From: Candidatus Woesearchaeota archaeon
GTDB lineage: Archaea > Nanobdellota > Nanobdellia > Woesearchaeales > ARS49
Assembly: GCA_023266895.1 (NCBI GenBank)
Contig: JAHFOI010000006.1
Location: 1 to 44,968 of the forward strand
DNA: 44,968 nucleotides
Direction of reading: 5' to 3'
The notes under the pieces were generated by a model. That model saw nothing but the letters and a program-made list of their open reading frames with translations. It had not been told where the DNA came from and did no database searches. A program made the translations under genes and the position numbers. This document shows, in pieces, positions 1 to 7,905 of the stretch. Position 1 is the first letter of the stretch, and each line of letters begins with the position of its first letter.

Positions 1-9
1 AATTGCCAT

Positions 10-399
10 TCACTCAGCTTCTTCTTTCACTTCTTTGAGCTGTTTTGAACGATAAATTGTGGCAAAACTAGGCACGATAACAACATAGTCTTCATCAAAG
101 CCTCTGATCTCACCCTCAATTGCATCAGTGGTTTTCTTCATCTTATTCACTGCACGCTTGAGCTCAACAACATCTTTTTCTTTCAATGGACGAATATTCA
201 CAATTGCAATAGTGTAGCCTTCACGCAAGGCATCTAAAATAGGCTTGACATCATCAAACTCATTAAGAACATAGGTGCGCACCAAAATCTTACCCTTATC
301 CTCACCATGAGGCTCAAGCTCAAGATAATTTTCTTCATGCTCCATCTCATCATAATTTGGTCCAGAAAACTTTTGCTTCAAGGATTGAAAAAAGCCCAT
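10..399 (-). CDS. sepF: Archaeal SepF-like FtsZ membrane anchor
   Basis: The 129-aa product has the SepF layout. An amphipathic N-terminus (MGFFQSLKQKF) would bind the membrane, an acidic linker follows, and a compact alpha/beta core (about residues 35-120) carries the family pattern VRTYVLNEFDDVKPI...IAIVNIRPL...FDEDYVVIVPS. SepF tethers the FtsZ ring to the membrane in archaea that divide with FtsZ. A GGAGGA Shine-Dalgarno 6 nt before the ATG and a TATA box about 60 nt upstream support the start. An ftsZ gene lies 5.5 kb away on the same strand. Length is normal for archaeal SepF. The family assignment is from motif recognition; the role is from family knowledge. Confidence 0.88.
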   Translation of the reverse strand: MGFFQSLKQKFSGPNYDEMEHEENYLELEPHGEDKGKILVRTYVLNEFDDVKPILDALREGYTIAIVNIRPLKEKDVVELKRAVNKMKKTTDAIEGEIRGFDEDYVVIVPSFATIYRSKQLKEVKEEAE

Positions 400-455
400 A
401 CTGTTCCTCCAGTCAACGCTTGCGCGAATGCCGTTACTCGCGAATGAACAAAACC

Positions 456-468
456 TCTATTTAAAGCT
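456..468 (-). promoter_or_regulatory. TATA box of sepF
   Basis: On the minus strand the sequence reads GCTTTAAATAGAGG, a good archaeal TATA box about 60 nt before the sepF ATG. This implies a leader of roughly 30 nt that contains the GGAGGA ribosome-binding site. Confidence 0.6.
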
Positions 469-579
469 TGTGATTGCACAATTACCGTCGAGAAAATAGA
501 AGATAACGACGAGAGGCGTGCAACCCAAAAGAACATAAAGTGTTTGAAACACGAGAAACACAAAAACAAAACATCCCTA

Positions 580-847
<268 letters not shown>

Positions 848-912
848 GAAACTACGTTTTACACACTGTCCCTTACGGACACTTCTGACACGCACTGCAC
901 AACAATTTGCGC

Positions 913-939
913 AAACATTTAAATAGTAAGTGCACTTAC
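913..939 (+). promoter_or_regulatory. vapBC promoter with palindromic operator
   Basis: A TATA box (ACATTTAAATAG, 915-926) is followed directly by a perfect 14-bp palindrome GTAAGTGCACTTAC (926-939), 8 nt before the vapB ATG. The palindrome lies where transcription should start. It is a likely operator for autorepression by the VapB antitoxin, as is usual for VapBC; binding itself is inferred. Confidence 0.6.
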
Positions 940-947
940 ATACACGT

Positions 948-1181
948 ATGTCAGTCAAAACAATTACCATAACAGAAGATGCATATACACGACTTGCAAT
1001 TCTCAAGTCACCAGGCGAAAGTTTTAGCGAAGTTGTCTGCAGGATTACTGGATCAACATCACTTCTTGATCTTGCAGGTATTCTTTCTTCAGAAGAAGCT
1101 GACGCGCTTGAAGCAAGTATTAAAAAAAACCGCACACGAATGCACACCAGAATGAAACGCATCGCAAGAGCACTCTCATGA
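948..1181 (+). CDS. vapB: VapB-type antitoxin
   Basis: The 77-aa protein begins MSVKTITITEDAY, a ribbon-helix-helix/AbrB-like N-terminus typical of archaeal VapB antitoxins (COG1753-like), continues with LKSPGESFSEVV, and has a basic C-terminal tail that would wrap the toxin. The ATG at 948 is chosen over an in-frame upstream ATG at 930, because the upstream one overlaps the palindromic operator and 948 begins the family-like sequence. Its stop overlaps the vapC start (ATGA), so the two are translationally coupled. It should neutralise VapC and repress its own promoter; this is family inference. Confidence 0.85.
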   Translation: MSVKTITITEDAYTRLAILKSPGESFSEVVCRITGSTSLLDLAGILSSEEADALEASIKKNRTRMHTRMKRIARALS

Positions 1182-1570
1182 TTCTTGACACATCATTCTT
1201 AATAGATGTAATGCGAGGCAAACCATCAAGCAAAGAACTACTACAACGCCTCATTGAAAAAGGCACTCCCATAACCATCACTGCACCAAGCGTATTTGAG
1301 CTTTTTAGTGGCATCACGCAGTCTTCAAAACCTATCTTAGAAAAAGAAAAAGTTCAGACAATTCTGAAACACCAAGCACAATGGCCCTTAGAAGAGGAGA
1401 GCGCAGAACTTGGAGGCACTATTTATGGCAAGCTTGCTCAACAAGGCCAAACTATTGAAGCAATAGATGCTATGATCGCAGCAATCGCACTCACACACCA
1501 CGAACCAGTTCTTACTGCTAACGTAAAACACTTCTCACGCATTCCAGGACTCAACGTGGAAACGTATTAA
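1178..1570 (+). CDS. vapC: VapC-type PIN-domain ribonuclease toxin
   Basis: The 130-aa PIN domain has the acidic active-site residues of VapC: Asp4 (MILDTSFLID), Glu41 (SVFELFSG) and Asp97 (EAIDAMIAA). It also has the LTANVKHFSRIPGL C-terminal motif (TxNxxHF). PIN toxins are Mg2+-dependent RNases that often cut tRNA or rRNA; the target here is unknown. It overlaps vapB by 4 nt. The length is standard and all visible catalytic positions are intact, so it is probably active. Confidence 0.9.
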   Translation: MILDTSFLIDVMRGKPSSKELLQRLIEKGTPITITAPSVFELFSGITQSSKPILEKEKVQTILKHQAQWPLEEESAELGGTIYGKLAQQGQTIEAIDAMIAAIALTHHEPVLTANVKHFSRIPGLNVETY

Positions 1571-1592
1571 TCTCCTTCTTTCACAGTTCACG

Positions 1593-1608
1593 TTCAGCAC
1601 GTGCTGAA
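1593..1608. terminator. Palindrome between convergent genes
   Basis: A perfect 16-bp palindrome TTCAGCACGTGCTGAA lies between the end of vapC and the end of the binding-protein gene. A T-run follows on the plus strand (1612-1618). Position and symmetry suggest a bidirectional transcription end, although archaeal termination mainly relies on T-runs. Confidence 0.45.
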
Positions 1609-1618
1609 TTCATTTTTT

Positions 1619-2755
1619 TCAAACCACACTCACCCACTTGCCATCAGCATACTTGATCACTCTACTTTCTCGTGTTGCATAATGCTTTCCTTGATAGCTC
1701 ACGTGTGTAGCATAATTTTCATACTCTGTTTCTGAAAGCCTATCTCGTATGCAGTCGCTCGCAAGATCAGGACATTTTTTCAGGGCACCCAAAAGCATTG
1801 CTGTGTTATCTGCAACAACTGCTGCATCATGGTACGGAACATTATCTTTCTTTCCAACAAATGATTCATAATCTGCAATAAATCGCGCAAGACCTGAAGT
1901 TGGGTGCTCTGGATCAAGAATACTATCTGTACCAAATGCATTATTGAATACCTTTGCCTTATCAATATTTTGCGTTGCAAGCTTGCTTGCAGGAAGAGGT
2001 AAAGCAATAGGCAAGTAAAGTCGCGGAAGCACATTAAGCTCAATCATTTGTCTATAAATCAGATTACAATCCTGAGGCCAGCACAAAAGCACAAGACCAT
2101 CAGGATGCACATCACTGATTTTCGTAAGCATTGTTCGTGCATCAGGACTGTTTGCAGGCAACATTTCATTCGCAATTACTTCACCATCTTTGCCTAATGC
2201 TTTTTTCAAGTTTTCAAAACAAACTGGAGTAAAATCAGCATCATTACCCACAAATGCCAGTTTGAAATCCTTATTCTTAAGTGCAGTCTCACCAATAAGT
2301 GAACACTCAGTTTCAACATTGCGTAAGTCAGTAAACACATACGTTCCTTTTTTCGCAAATGAATTCACTGCAGTAAAACCAAACAACACTTTTTTTGCCT
2401 GATCCGCAACACTACTTGATCCCGCAACTACTGGAGTGGTTATTGCATACATTGCAGCAACACCATCTTGATTAATGAGCTTTGAGGCCGCAGTGCTTGC
2501 CTTAGGTGGAGTATCAGCATCCTCAAGAACAATCTCAACCTGCCGACCATTAATTCCACCGGCAGCATTTGTCTGATTAACCACCATTTGCACTGACGGC
2601 ACAAACGCTTGCCCAATCCACGCATTAGAACCAGACATTGGAGCAATAACCCCTAATTTTATAGGACGTAATGACTGAGAGACTTGCTGCGGTGTTTCAG
2701 TACACGCAACTACAAGCAAGATTGCACACAACACCAACAATATTTTCTTATTCAT
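1619..2755 (-). CDS. Branched-chain amino acid-type ABC substrate-binding lipoprotein
   Basis: The 378-aa protein starts MNKKILLVLCAILLVVAC, a lipoprotein signal peptide with lipobox VVAC, so the mature protein is probably lipid-anchored outside the cell. The rest is a type I periplasmic-binding fold of the LivJ/LivK family: LGVIAPMSGSNAWIGQ, NAAGGINGRQVEIVLEDADT and ASKLINQDGVAA. A GGTGGTGAG Shine-Dalgarno 5 nt before this ATG makes it preferable to a start six codons upstream. No permease or ATPase gene is adjacent. The ligand (amino acid, amide or other small molecule) cannot be read from sequence. Two paralogues occur in this window. Confidence 0.85.
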   Translation of the reverse strand: MNKKILLVLCAILLVVACTETPQQVSQSLRPIKLGVIAPMSGSNAWIGQAFVPSVQMVVNQTNAAGGINGRQVEIVLEDADTPPKASTAASKLINQDGVAAMYAITTPVVAGSSSVADQAKKVLFGFTAVNSFAKKGTYVFTDLRNVETECSLIGETALKNKDFKLAFVGNDADFTPVCFENLKKALGKDGEVIANEMLPANSPDARTMLTKISDVHPDGLVLLCWPQDCNLIYRQMIELNVLPRLYLPIALPLPASKLATQNIDKAKVFNNAFGTDSILDPEHPTSGLARFIADYESFVGKKDNVPYHDAAVVADNTAMLLGALKKCPDLASDCIRDRLSETEYENYATHVSYQGKHYATRESRVIKYADGKWVSVV

Positions 2756-2910
2756 TTGACTCACCACCAACACATTTCATTTACTGCTTTATAATCTTTT
2801 ATATTTTCACACTTTTGAAATTCGCTCATGACGCAACCTTCCTCCACACTCCATTCTCAAATTTTTGCAGCAAACTTGCACAACAAAAAAAATCTCTGAT
2901 TAGCAGACAC

Positions 2911-2926
2911 CAACATTTATAACTCG
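2911..2926 (+). promoter_or_regulatory. TATA box of the P-loop ATPase gene
   Basis: CAACATTTATAACTCG lies about 25-30 nt before the ATG at 2946, so the transcript is probably leaderless or nearly so. Confidence 0.5.
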
Positions 2927-2945
2927 CAACACCTTGAATTAACGC

Positions 2946-3761
2946 ATGACAAAGAAGAAGTCTCTTGCGCGAAAAGCAGTGGTTAACATTGCCAAAGCAA
3001 CATGGTGGCTCACAAAAACCAGTGCGAGACTCGCGTGGAAAGGTGCAGCAGCAGGAGTAAACGCAGGCATTCGTGCAACACAAAAAGCAAGAGAAACCCG
3101 TCAGCAACCAGCACAACCTGCACAACACATTCCACTTGTTGTTGAGCACACCGTAAAAGGTGATTTCGCAAGCTTTGAACAGCACCTGAAAATTGACAGC
3201 CTTATTATTTTGATAGCAGGCAGACGAGGAAGCGGCAAATCAGTCACAGGATTTCGGCTCTTGGAAAACATTCATGCACAAACCAAACGACCTTGCTGTG
3301 CAATCGGACCTGCACAAAACATTCTCCCAACATGGATTCATGCAGTACAAACAGTCCAAGAAGCACCAAACAACAGCGCAATCCTCATAGATGAAGGAGC
3401 AATTGCCTTTAGCAGCAGAAACAGCATGAGTGCAAACAACAAACAACTCAGTGAACTTCTCGCAATTGCACGACACAAAAACATCACCTTAATTCTCATC
3501 ACCCAAAACACCGGCATGATTGACAAAAACATACTCTCACTGTGCGACACAATTATTTTCAAAGAAGGAAGCTTATTACAAGAACGCATGGAACGTAGCG
3601 CAATCAAAGACTTATATGAAACAGCAAACAAATCGCTGAACACAATTGACACAAACTTGAGAAACACTCACTGCTACATCATTGATTCATGCTTTGAAAG
3701 ACTTTGTAGCACAACACTGCCCAGCTTTTGGTCAAACAACGTGAGCAATAACAGAGCATGA
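2946..3761 (+). CDS. P-loop ATPase of the Zot/HerA-FtsK-like kind
   Basis: The 271-aa protein has a very basic N-terminal region (residues 1-60) and then a P-loop NTPase core. Walker A is GRRGSGKS (residues 92-99) and Walker B is AILIDEG with Asp149-Glu150. A later strand reads ITLILITQN, like the Gln/Asn sensor of packaging and pilus-type ATPases. The layout recalls Zot-like or HerA/FtsK-related ATPases found on archaeal viruses and plasmids, but also in conserved chromosomal islands. The next gene starts 3 nt downstream, so they form an operon. The biological role is unknown; an integrated-element origin is possible but no integrase or att site was seen. Confidence 0.65.
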   Translation: MTKKKSLARKAVVNIAKATWWLTKTSARLAWKGAAAGVNAGIRATQKARETRQQPAQPAQHIPLVVEHTVKGDFASFEQHLKIDSLIILIAGRRGSGKSVTGFRLLENIHAQTKRPCCAIGPAQNILPTWIHAVQTVQEAPNNSAILIDEGAIAFSSRNSMSANNKQLSELLAIARHKNITLILITQNTGMIDKNILSLCDTIIFKEGSLLQERMERSAIKDLYETANKSLNTIDTNLRNTHCYIIDSCFERLCSTTLPSFWSNNVSNNRA

Positions 3762-3764
3762 ACT

Positions 3765-4643
3765 ATGAGGACAAAACGCGAAATTCAGATCAGAAACAAT
3801 CTTGCACACCCAACACCCACCCTGCCCAAAAACACCATGCCTCGCACTGGCACAGAAATTCTCGACGCACTTGTTTTAATCGCAGACCACGCACACAAAG
3901 ACTTTACTCCAGACTTGCTCACCAAACCCTGGAAACAAGAAGGTTTTTCTCCAGTTAAAGAACACTTATACAATATCATTAACATTTTAGGATTTTTCAT
4001 TCCACCATACAACAACCCTCACCAACCTTTTGCAGCATTTGATGCAACATTAAAAACGAAAAAAAAAGAAGATATTAATTCGCGCCTTGCAGGAATGCAC
4101 ATTGTCAATCAAAAAAAACTTGACGCAATCTTGCCTGCTGAAGAATTGTACGTACAGCAAGTGCTTGTGTGGTATTCACTCAACCAATCAAAAAAGCTGT
4201 ACTCAGGAAAAAATCTTCCTGCATGGTTTGAAGAATTAGGCTGTCCAAAACAGCTCATTCCACGCATGGTACAAGCATACATACACTATCAGGAATTCAA
4301 TGGAAAAAGTGATGAAGATGTTGTAAAACAAGAAATTCTTGCAGCACTCATGCCACACAAGCAAAACCCTGAAGGAACAAGTATTGAAGGAATACTGGTT
4401 GGACCAAGCGATATTTTCTCGTATCAGGGACGATACTTTGTGCTTCAACGAGAAAGTGAGTTTCGAGAGGGAGGAAGAGCCAAGGTTCTTGAAACTAATG
4501 ATGCTGGCTGGATATGCCTTCTCTTAGGAATCGTGATAAAAACAGCAAAATGCGAACCACTTGCCTATGCATTACTTAAAGCACCTGAACAACAACCCAG
4601 ACTTCTTGAAGAAGGCAGTGCTCCAGCACACTTGCTTTTGTAA
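3765..4643 (+). CDS. Hypothetical protein, partner of the P-loop ATPase
   Basis: This 292-aa protein is not recognised. It starts 3 nt after the ATPase stop and is surely co-transcribed with it. A later in-frame ATG (3837, MPRTGTEILDAL) could also be the start, since the first 24 residues are poorly structured and rich in Pro and Thr. The middle is helical with several aromatic residues (VQQVLVWYSLNQSKKLYS). The C-terminal third looks like a small beta-rich domain (YQGRYFVLQRESEF). There is no membrane segment or signal peptide. A function tied to the ATPase, such as a structural or adaptor protein, is only a guess. Confidence 0.6.
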   Translation: MRTKREIQIRNNLAHPTPTLPKNTMPRTGTEILDALVLIADHAHKDFTPDLLTKPWKQEGFSPVKEHLYNIINILGFFIPPYNNPHQPFAAFDATLKTKKKEDINSRLAGMHIVNQKKLDAILPAEELYVQQVLVWYSLNQSKKLYSGKNLPAWFEELGCPKQLIPRMVQAYIHYQEFNGKSDEDVVKQEILAALMPHKQNPEGTSIEGILVGPSDIFSYQGRYFVLQRESEFREGGRAKVLETNDAGWICLLLGIVIKTAKCEPLAYALLKAPEQQPRLLEEGSAPAHLLL

Positions 4644-4868
4644 GTCATTCTTTAATTGAGAAACAGAAAGGAAAAACAAAAACACGAATTACTTTTTACT
4701 TCTTTTCAAATTCAGGAAGAAACCCGCCCTGCTTTAACACAGCCTCTACCTTTGTCACCTGCAAGAAATCATGAATCCGCCTGCATCAATCAAAAACTCT
4801 CAGCAAGCTCTCCTCCACCACCAAATGAAGTTTGTGGGAAACATGAAATTCCGGCAGAAAAATAAACC

Positions 4869-4904
4869 GATAACTTTAAATATCTGCTGATATTTTATGT
4901 TATC
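4869..4904 (+). promoter_or_regulatory. Promoter of HEPN/MNT pair inside a 36-bp dyad
   Basis: Two nested inverted repeats share the same centre (4886/4887). The outer arms are GATAAC/GTTATC (4869-4874, 4899-4904) and the inner arms AAATATC/GATATTT (4878-4884, 4889-4895). The left half contains the TATA box CTTTAAATATC. The start codon follows 2 nt after the dyad. This is a strong candidate operator for autoregulation of the toxin-antitoxin operon; the binding protein is inferred. Confidence 0.65.
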
Positions 4905-4906
4905 AC

Positions 4907-5443
4907 ATGAGAACTAAAAGTATCAAGCGAATAATAAAAGACCATTTTTTTATTAATCCACTCTCTAAATTAAGGGTTAGGGAAATAGAAAAAACCCTTA
5001 AGCTCCCTTTGCCCTCAGTCATTAGATACTGCAAGGAATTGCAAACCGAAGGCATATTGACAACAATTAAAATCGGGACTGTTGTTTTTTATACCGGCAA
5101 CAAAGCAGACAATAATTTTATTTTAGAAAAAAAGTTATATAACATAAAATCAGTTTATGATTCAGGATTGATAGATTTTTTAAAAGTTGAGTTAAGCAAT
5201 CCTGTTGTTATCCTTTTCGGATCTTATTCAAAAGGAGAAGACATAGAACGCAGCGATATTGATTTATATCTTGAAACACCCTCAAAAAAAGAAGTTTCTG
5301 TGGAAAAATTTGAAAAAACATTAAAAAGAAAAATACAATTTTTTAGATGCAAAAACATATCGGAAATAAAAAATAATGAATTGGCAGATAACATAATTAA
5401 TGGAATAGTCTTAAATGGATTCATAGAGGTATTCTCAAAATGA
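4907..5443 (+). CDS. Winged-helix-MNT nucleotidyltransferase (HEPN/MNT antitoxin)
   Basis: The 178-aa protein has an N-terminal winged helix-turn-helix (about residues 1-65; KLRVREIEKTLKLPLPSV, YCKELQTEGIL) and a minimal nucleotidyltransferase domain. That domain carries the motif FGSYSKGEDIERSDIDLY (G-S followed by D-x-D). MNT partners of HEPN toxins act as antitoxins, in studied cases by modifying the HEPN protein with AMP. Here the fused wHTH could bind the 36-bp dyad just upstream. The ATGA overlap with the HEPN gene couples translation. The locus is more AT- and Lys-rich than its neighbours, which suggests horizontal acquisition. Confidence 0.85.
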   Translation: MRTKSIKRIIKDHFFINPLSKLRVREIEKTLKLPLPSVIRYCKELQTEGILTTIKIGTVVFYTGNKADNNFILEKKLYNIKSVYDSGLIDFLKVELSNPVVILFGSYSKGEDIERSDIDLYLETPSKKEVSVEKFEKTLKRKIQFFRCKNISEIKNNELADNIINGIVLNGFIEVFSK

Positions 5444-5913
5444 GTGAAAAAACATGGGAAGAATGCTTATTTGAAGGCGATGTTCGCCAAGTTAGCAAAG
5501 ATACAAAAAAATCAGATTCCCTAAAAAGAACAGCAGAAGGAAGAATTAAATTCTTTAACAATCAACAAATAAATGAAGAGAATGCCAATTATATTTTCGA
5601 AGGACATTATACCTCAATTGTTGAAATGTTACATTCCCTCACCATATCAAAAGGTTATAACGTGTCAAATCATATTTGCATAGGTTGTTACCTAAGAGAT
5701 GTGCTAAAAAGAGATGACTCATATAGGCTATTTGATGATCTAAGATATAAACGCAATTCTCTTGTTTATTACGGGAACAAGATGGATTTTGAAACAGCAA
5801 TCACCAAAGCTCAACTAAAAAAAATAAAAAAACAGAAAATAATCCTTTTACTTCAGCAACTCTTCAGTCCAAAAATTAACTTCTTCAGCAGAGGTTTTTT
5901 GCAGGACTTCTAA
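5440..5913 (+). CDS. HEPN-domain protein (putative RNase toxin)
   Basis: The 157-aa helical protein overlaps the MNT gene by 4 nt and is its expected partner. The HEPN signature is the segment LRYKRNSLVYYGN, the R-x(4-6)-H/Y region of the family, here with Tyr in the usual His position. NANYIFEGHYTSIVEMLHSL is the central helix pair. HEPN toxins are metal-independent RNases. The change from His to Tyr may alter activity, though it is common in MNT-linked HEPN proteins. The C-terminal 30 residues are basic and hydrophobic. The gene ends 11 nt from the convergent ftsZ end. Confidence 0.75.
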   Translation: MSEKTWEECLFEGDVRQVSKDTKKSDSLKRTAEGRIKFFNNQQINEENANYIFEGHYTSIVEMLHSLTISKGYNVSNHICIGCYLRDVLKRDDSYRLFDDLRYKRNSLVYYGNKMDFETAITKAQLKKIKKQKIILLLQQLFSPKINFFSRGFLQDF

Positions 5914-5924
5914 GAGTTGTCGTT

Positions 5925-6989
5925 TCATAAGGTTTCAATACCAAGATCATCATGGAATGCTTGGGTTTTTTGTTTTGCCTCTTTGCTTGTTGGCTTACCC
6001 AAAATCCAAGGACTATTCACGCCAGTAATAATGGTCATGACCATGATTTTGCCTTTAAGTTCTTCAGCAACACGAGCACCCCAGATAACGTTTGCATCAT
6101 CATCCATGGTCTCAGTCACGAGCTCACCGACACGATTGATTTCCTCAAGAGTCAAATCAGGACCACCAGACACGTGAATAAGCGCGCCAGTTGCACCCTT
6201 ATAGTTAATGTCAAGCAAAGGATTATTGAGAGCGCCACGCACTGCTTCATCAACACGGTTGTTTGTGTCGCTCACACCAACACCAATTGCAGCAACACCA
6301 CCATTAGTCATAATTGCTTTCACATCAGCATAGTCCAAATTCACGAGAGAAGGTATTGCAATTGTTTCAACAATACCCTTAATCATAGTTGAGATTAATT
6401 CATTCGCGACAGCAAATGCTTGTTGCACTGGAAGATTGCCTGCAATTTGCACAAGACGATTATTGTCAATCACGACAACAGTGTCAGCTACTGCACGCAA
6501 TTGTTGCAAACCAAACTCTGCTTTATCAATACGTGCTCGCTCAATATTAAAAGGCATAGTTACTGTGCCAATCACAATCGCGCCCATTTCTCGCGCAACT
6601 GATGCAACAACAGGACCTGCACCAGTACCAGTGCCACCGCCCATGCCTGCACAGACAAAAACCATGTCAGCACCACGCATGACTTCTTTTATTTGCATAA
6701 TACTTTCTTGCGCTGCTTCAGCGCCTTTTTGCGGAAATCCGCCACAACCTAGCCCTCGAGTAATGTCTTTACCTATGATGAACTTTTTGTCAGCCTCAGT
6801 AATATCAAGATGCTGTTTATCAGTATTGCATGCAAGAATTTCTGCACCACGAATACCTTTTTTGTACAGCCAATTAACCATATTGTTGCCTGCGCCACCA
6901 CAGCCAACTACTTTAATATTTGCTTGACCAAAATCAAGATCCTCTTGCTTTGGTGTGTTTGCCATTGCGTTCTTTACGATGAAATCCAT
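5925..6989 (-). CDS. ftsZ: Cell division protein FtsZ
   Basis: The 354-aa tubulin-family GTPase forms the division ring. All core motifs are visible: VVGCGGAGNN (T1), the tubulin signature GGGTGTGAGP, GTVTMPFNIE, and the T7 synergy loop NLDYADVKAIM with the Asp needed for GTP hydrolysis in the neighbouring subunit. A short N-terminal extension (MDFIVKNAMANTPKQEDLD) precedes the core, and the C-terminus ends soon after it. The start is backed by GGAGGA 5 nt upstream. The promoter lies about 200 nt upstream, leaving a long structured leader (see 6990-7162). With sepF in the same window, FtsZ-based division is clear. Whether it is the FtsZ1 or FtsZ2 type was not determined. Confidence 0.97.
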   Translation of the reverse strand: MDFIVKNAMANTPKQEDLDFGQANIKVVGCGGAGNNMVNWLYKKGIRGAEILACNTDKQHLDITEADKKFIIGKDITRGLGCGGFPQKGAEAAQESIMQIKEVMRGADMVFVCAGMGGGTGTGAGPVVASVAREMGAIVIGTVTMPFNIERARIDKAEFGLQQLRAVADTVVVIDNNRLVQIAGNLPVQQAFAVANELISTMIKGIVETIAIPSLVNLDYADVKAIMTNGGVAAIGVGVSDTNNRVDEAVRGALNNPLLDINYKGATGALIHVSGGPDLTLEEINRVGELVTETMDDDANVIWGARVAEELKGKIMVMTIITGVNSPWILGKPTSKEAKQKTQAFHDDLGIETL

Positions 6990-7162
6990 GTTTTCCTCCT
7001 CCAGACCAATACTATAACCATTTGAAAATGAAAGGCGGGCTCCCCAAAAAGTATTGTGGGTTTTGGGGTGGTTGTAGAAGAATACGGTTGGAGAGCCCTC
7101 CTAAACATGATGGTGTGAATCAACCAGTTCCTGGGGAACCAGTATCATAATTGTGTATACTG
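6990..7162 (-). promoter_or_regulatory. Structured 5' leader of ftsZ
   Basis: Counting from the ftsZ TATA box, transcription should start near 7162, giving a leader of about 170 nt. It holds three hairpins in minus-strand order. The first is CAGTAT/ATACTG (7162-7157 with 7145-7140). The second is GTTCC-CCA-GGAAC near 7135-7123. The third is compound: GGGCT/AGCCC (7098-7094 with 7041-7037) encloses CCCCAAAA/TTTTGGGG (7068-7061 with 7049-7042). The ribosome-binding site follows after a single-stranded stretch. It matches no riboswitch family I know. Confidence 0.5.
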
Positions 7163-7182
7163 ATAGGGAGATAGAGGCACTG

Positions 7183-7195
7183 GTATTTAAATGTT
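7183..7195 (-). promoter_or_regulatory. TATA box of ftsZ
   Basis: The minus strand reads ACATTTAAATACC, a strong archaeal TATA box. No closer TATA-like sequence was found before the ftsZ ATG, so the long leader is the likely arrangement. Confidence 0.6.
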
Positions 7196-7364
7196 TCTTT
7201 TTCGGATAGCAGTGGGGATTTATGACGATAAACCATCTTGATTACGACGAACAACTTCACTTGCCGAATACAAACTCTTCAAAGAACATACGCGATTTCT
7301 CACCATACTCTCGTCGCTGCATTCCAAATAAAAGATTTATTAATCTCGGCAACACGACTTGTGT

Positions 7365-7751
7365 ATGGCAAGAATTTTAGTTGCAGAAGACGATGCTGAC
7401 GTAAGAGTCTATGCACTCGATATTCTTACTAGTGCAGGTCATTCTGTTTTTACCGCAGATTCAGGCGAGGAAGCACTTGCTCAAACATTAAGAAGCAATT
7501 ACCAGTTATTTGACTTATTGCTAACAAATCTTTGTATGCCCAAAATGAACGGAATTGAGTTATTACACCAACTACACAGCACACCAAACTACCAAGGCTT
7601 ACCCGCAATACTCATGACAAAAAACCTTACTCCGCAAGATATTGCCACCGCCAAACGCGAAGGGTTTGTTACTACACTCAATAAAAACTGGGGCCCACCA
7701 TTCTTCAATGAACAAGAACTGATAGAAAAAATAAGAAAGTACGTGAAGTAA
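7365..7751 (+). CDS. Single-domain receiver (CheY-like) protein lacking the phospho-acceptor Asp
   Basis: The 128-aa protein is a stand-alone receiver domain: MARILVAEDDADVR with the Mg-binding acidic pair, the AILMT strand with the conserved Thr, and LCMPKMNGIELL. The phosphorylation-site position (residue 55 in LLLTNLCMP) is Asn (codon AAT at about 7527-7529) where the family has Asp. The usual Lys-Pro-Phe near the end reads GPPFF, with Lys a few residues earlier. Thus it is probably not a normal phosphorelay target. The ATG at 7365 is chosen because a TTG six bases upstream would add two odd residues. A TATA-like TTTATTAATC (7336-7345) lies about 25 nt upstream. No histidine kinase is nearby. 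Confidence 0.85.
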   Translation: MARILVAEDDADVRVYALDILTSAGHSVFTADSGEEALAQTLRSNYQLFDLLLTNLCMPKMNGIELLHQLHSTPNYQGLPAILMTKNLTPQDIATAKREGFVTTLNKNWGPPFFNEQELIEKIRKYVK

Positions 7752-7849
7752 TACTCTTCAGAAGTTCTCTCTTCAGCCATTCTTCCGAATCACTTTCGCG
7801 TTGTTTTTCACAGCATAGAAACATAATCCCACATCAACAGCCGAAAACA

Positions 7850-7862
7850 CAATTTTTATATA
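7850..7862 (+). promoter_or_regulatory. TATA box of the winged-helix gene
   Basis: ATTTTTATATACT is a good TATA box about 50 nt before the ATG at 7906. A GGTGA ribosome-binding site lies between. Confidence 0.5.
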
Positions 7863-7905
7863 CTAGACACGGTTTTGCCCTACAGGGGGATGGTGAAGAG
7901 ATACT

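Noticed and set aside
4656-4865. 69-codon plus-strand open frame
   Set aside because: Pro/Ser/Gln-rich, low complexity, no ribosome-binding site or promoter; the 4644-4868 gap otherwise shows nothing beyond the promoter of the next operon.
6436-6927. 163-codon plus-strand frame opposite ftsZ
   Set aside because: It is the antisense shadow of a highly conserved gene.
7031-7100. Hidden split or permuted tRNA before ftsZ
   Set aside because: The stems are strong but there is no T-arm consensus (GGTTCRAATCC) and no anticodon arm on either strand.
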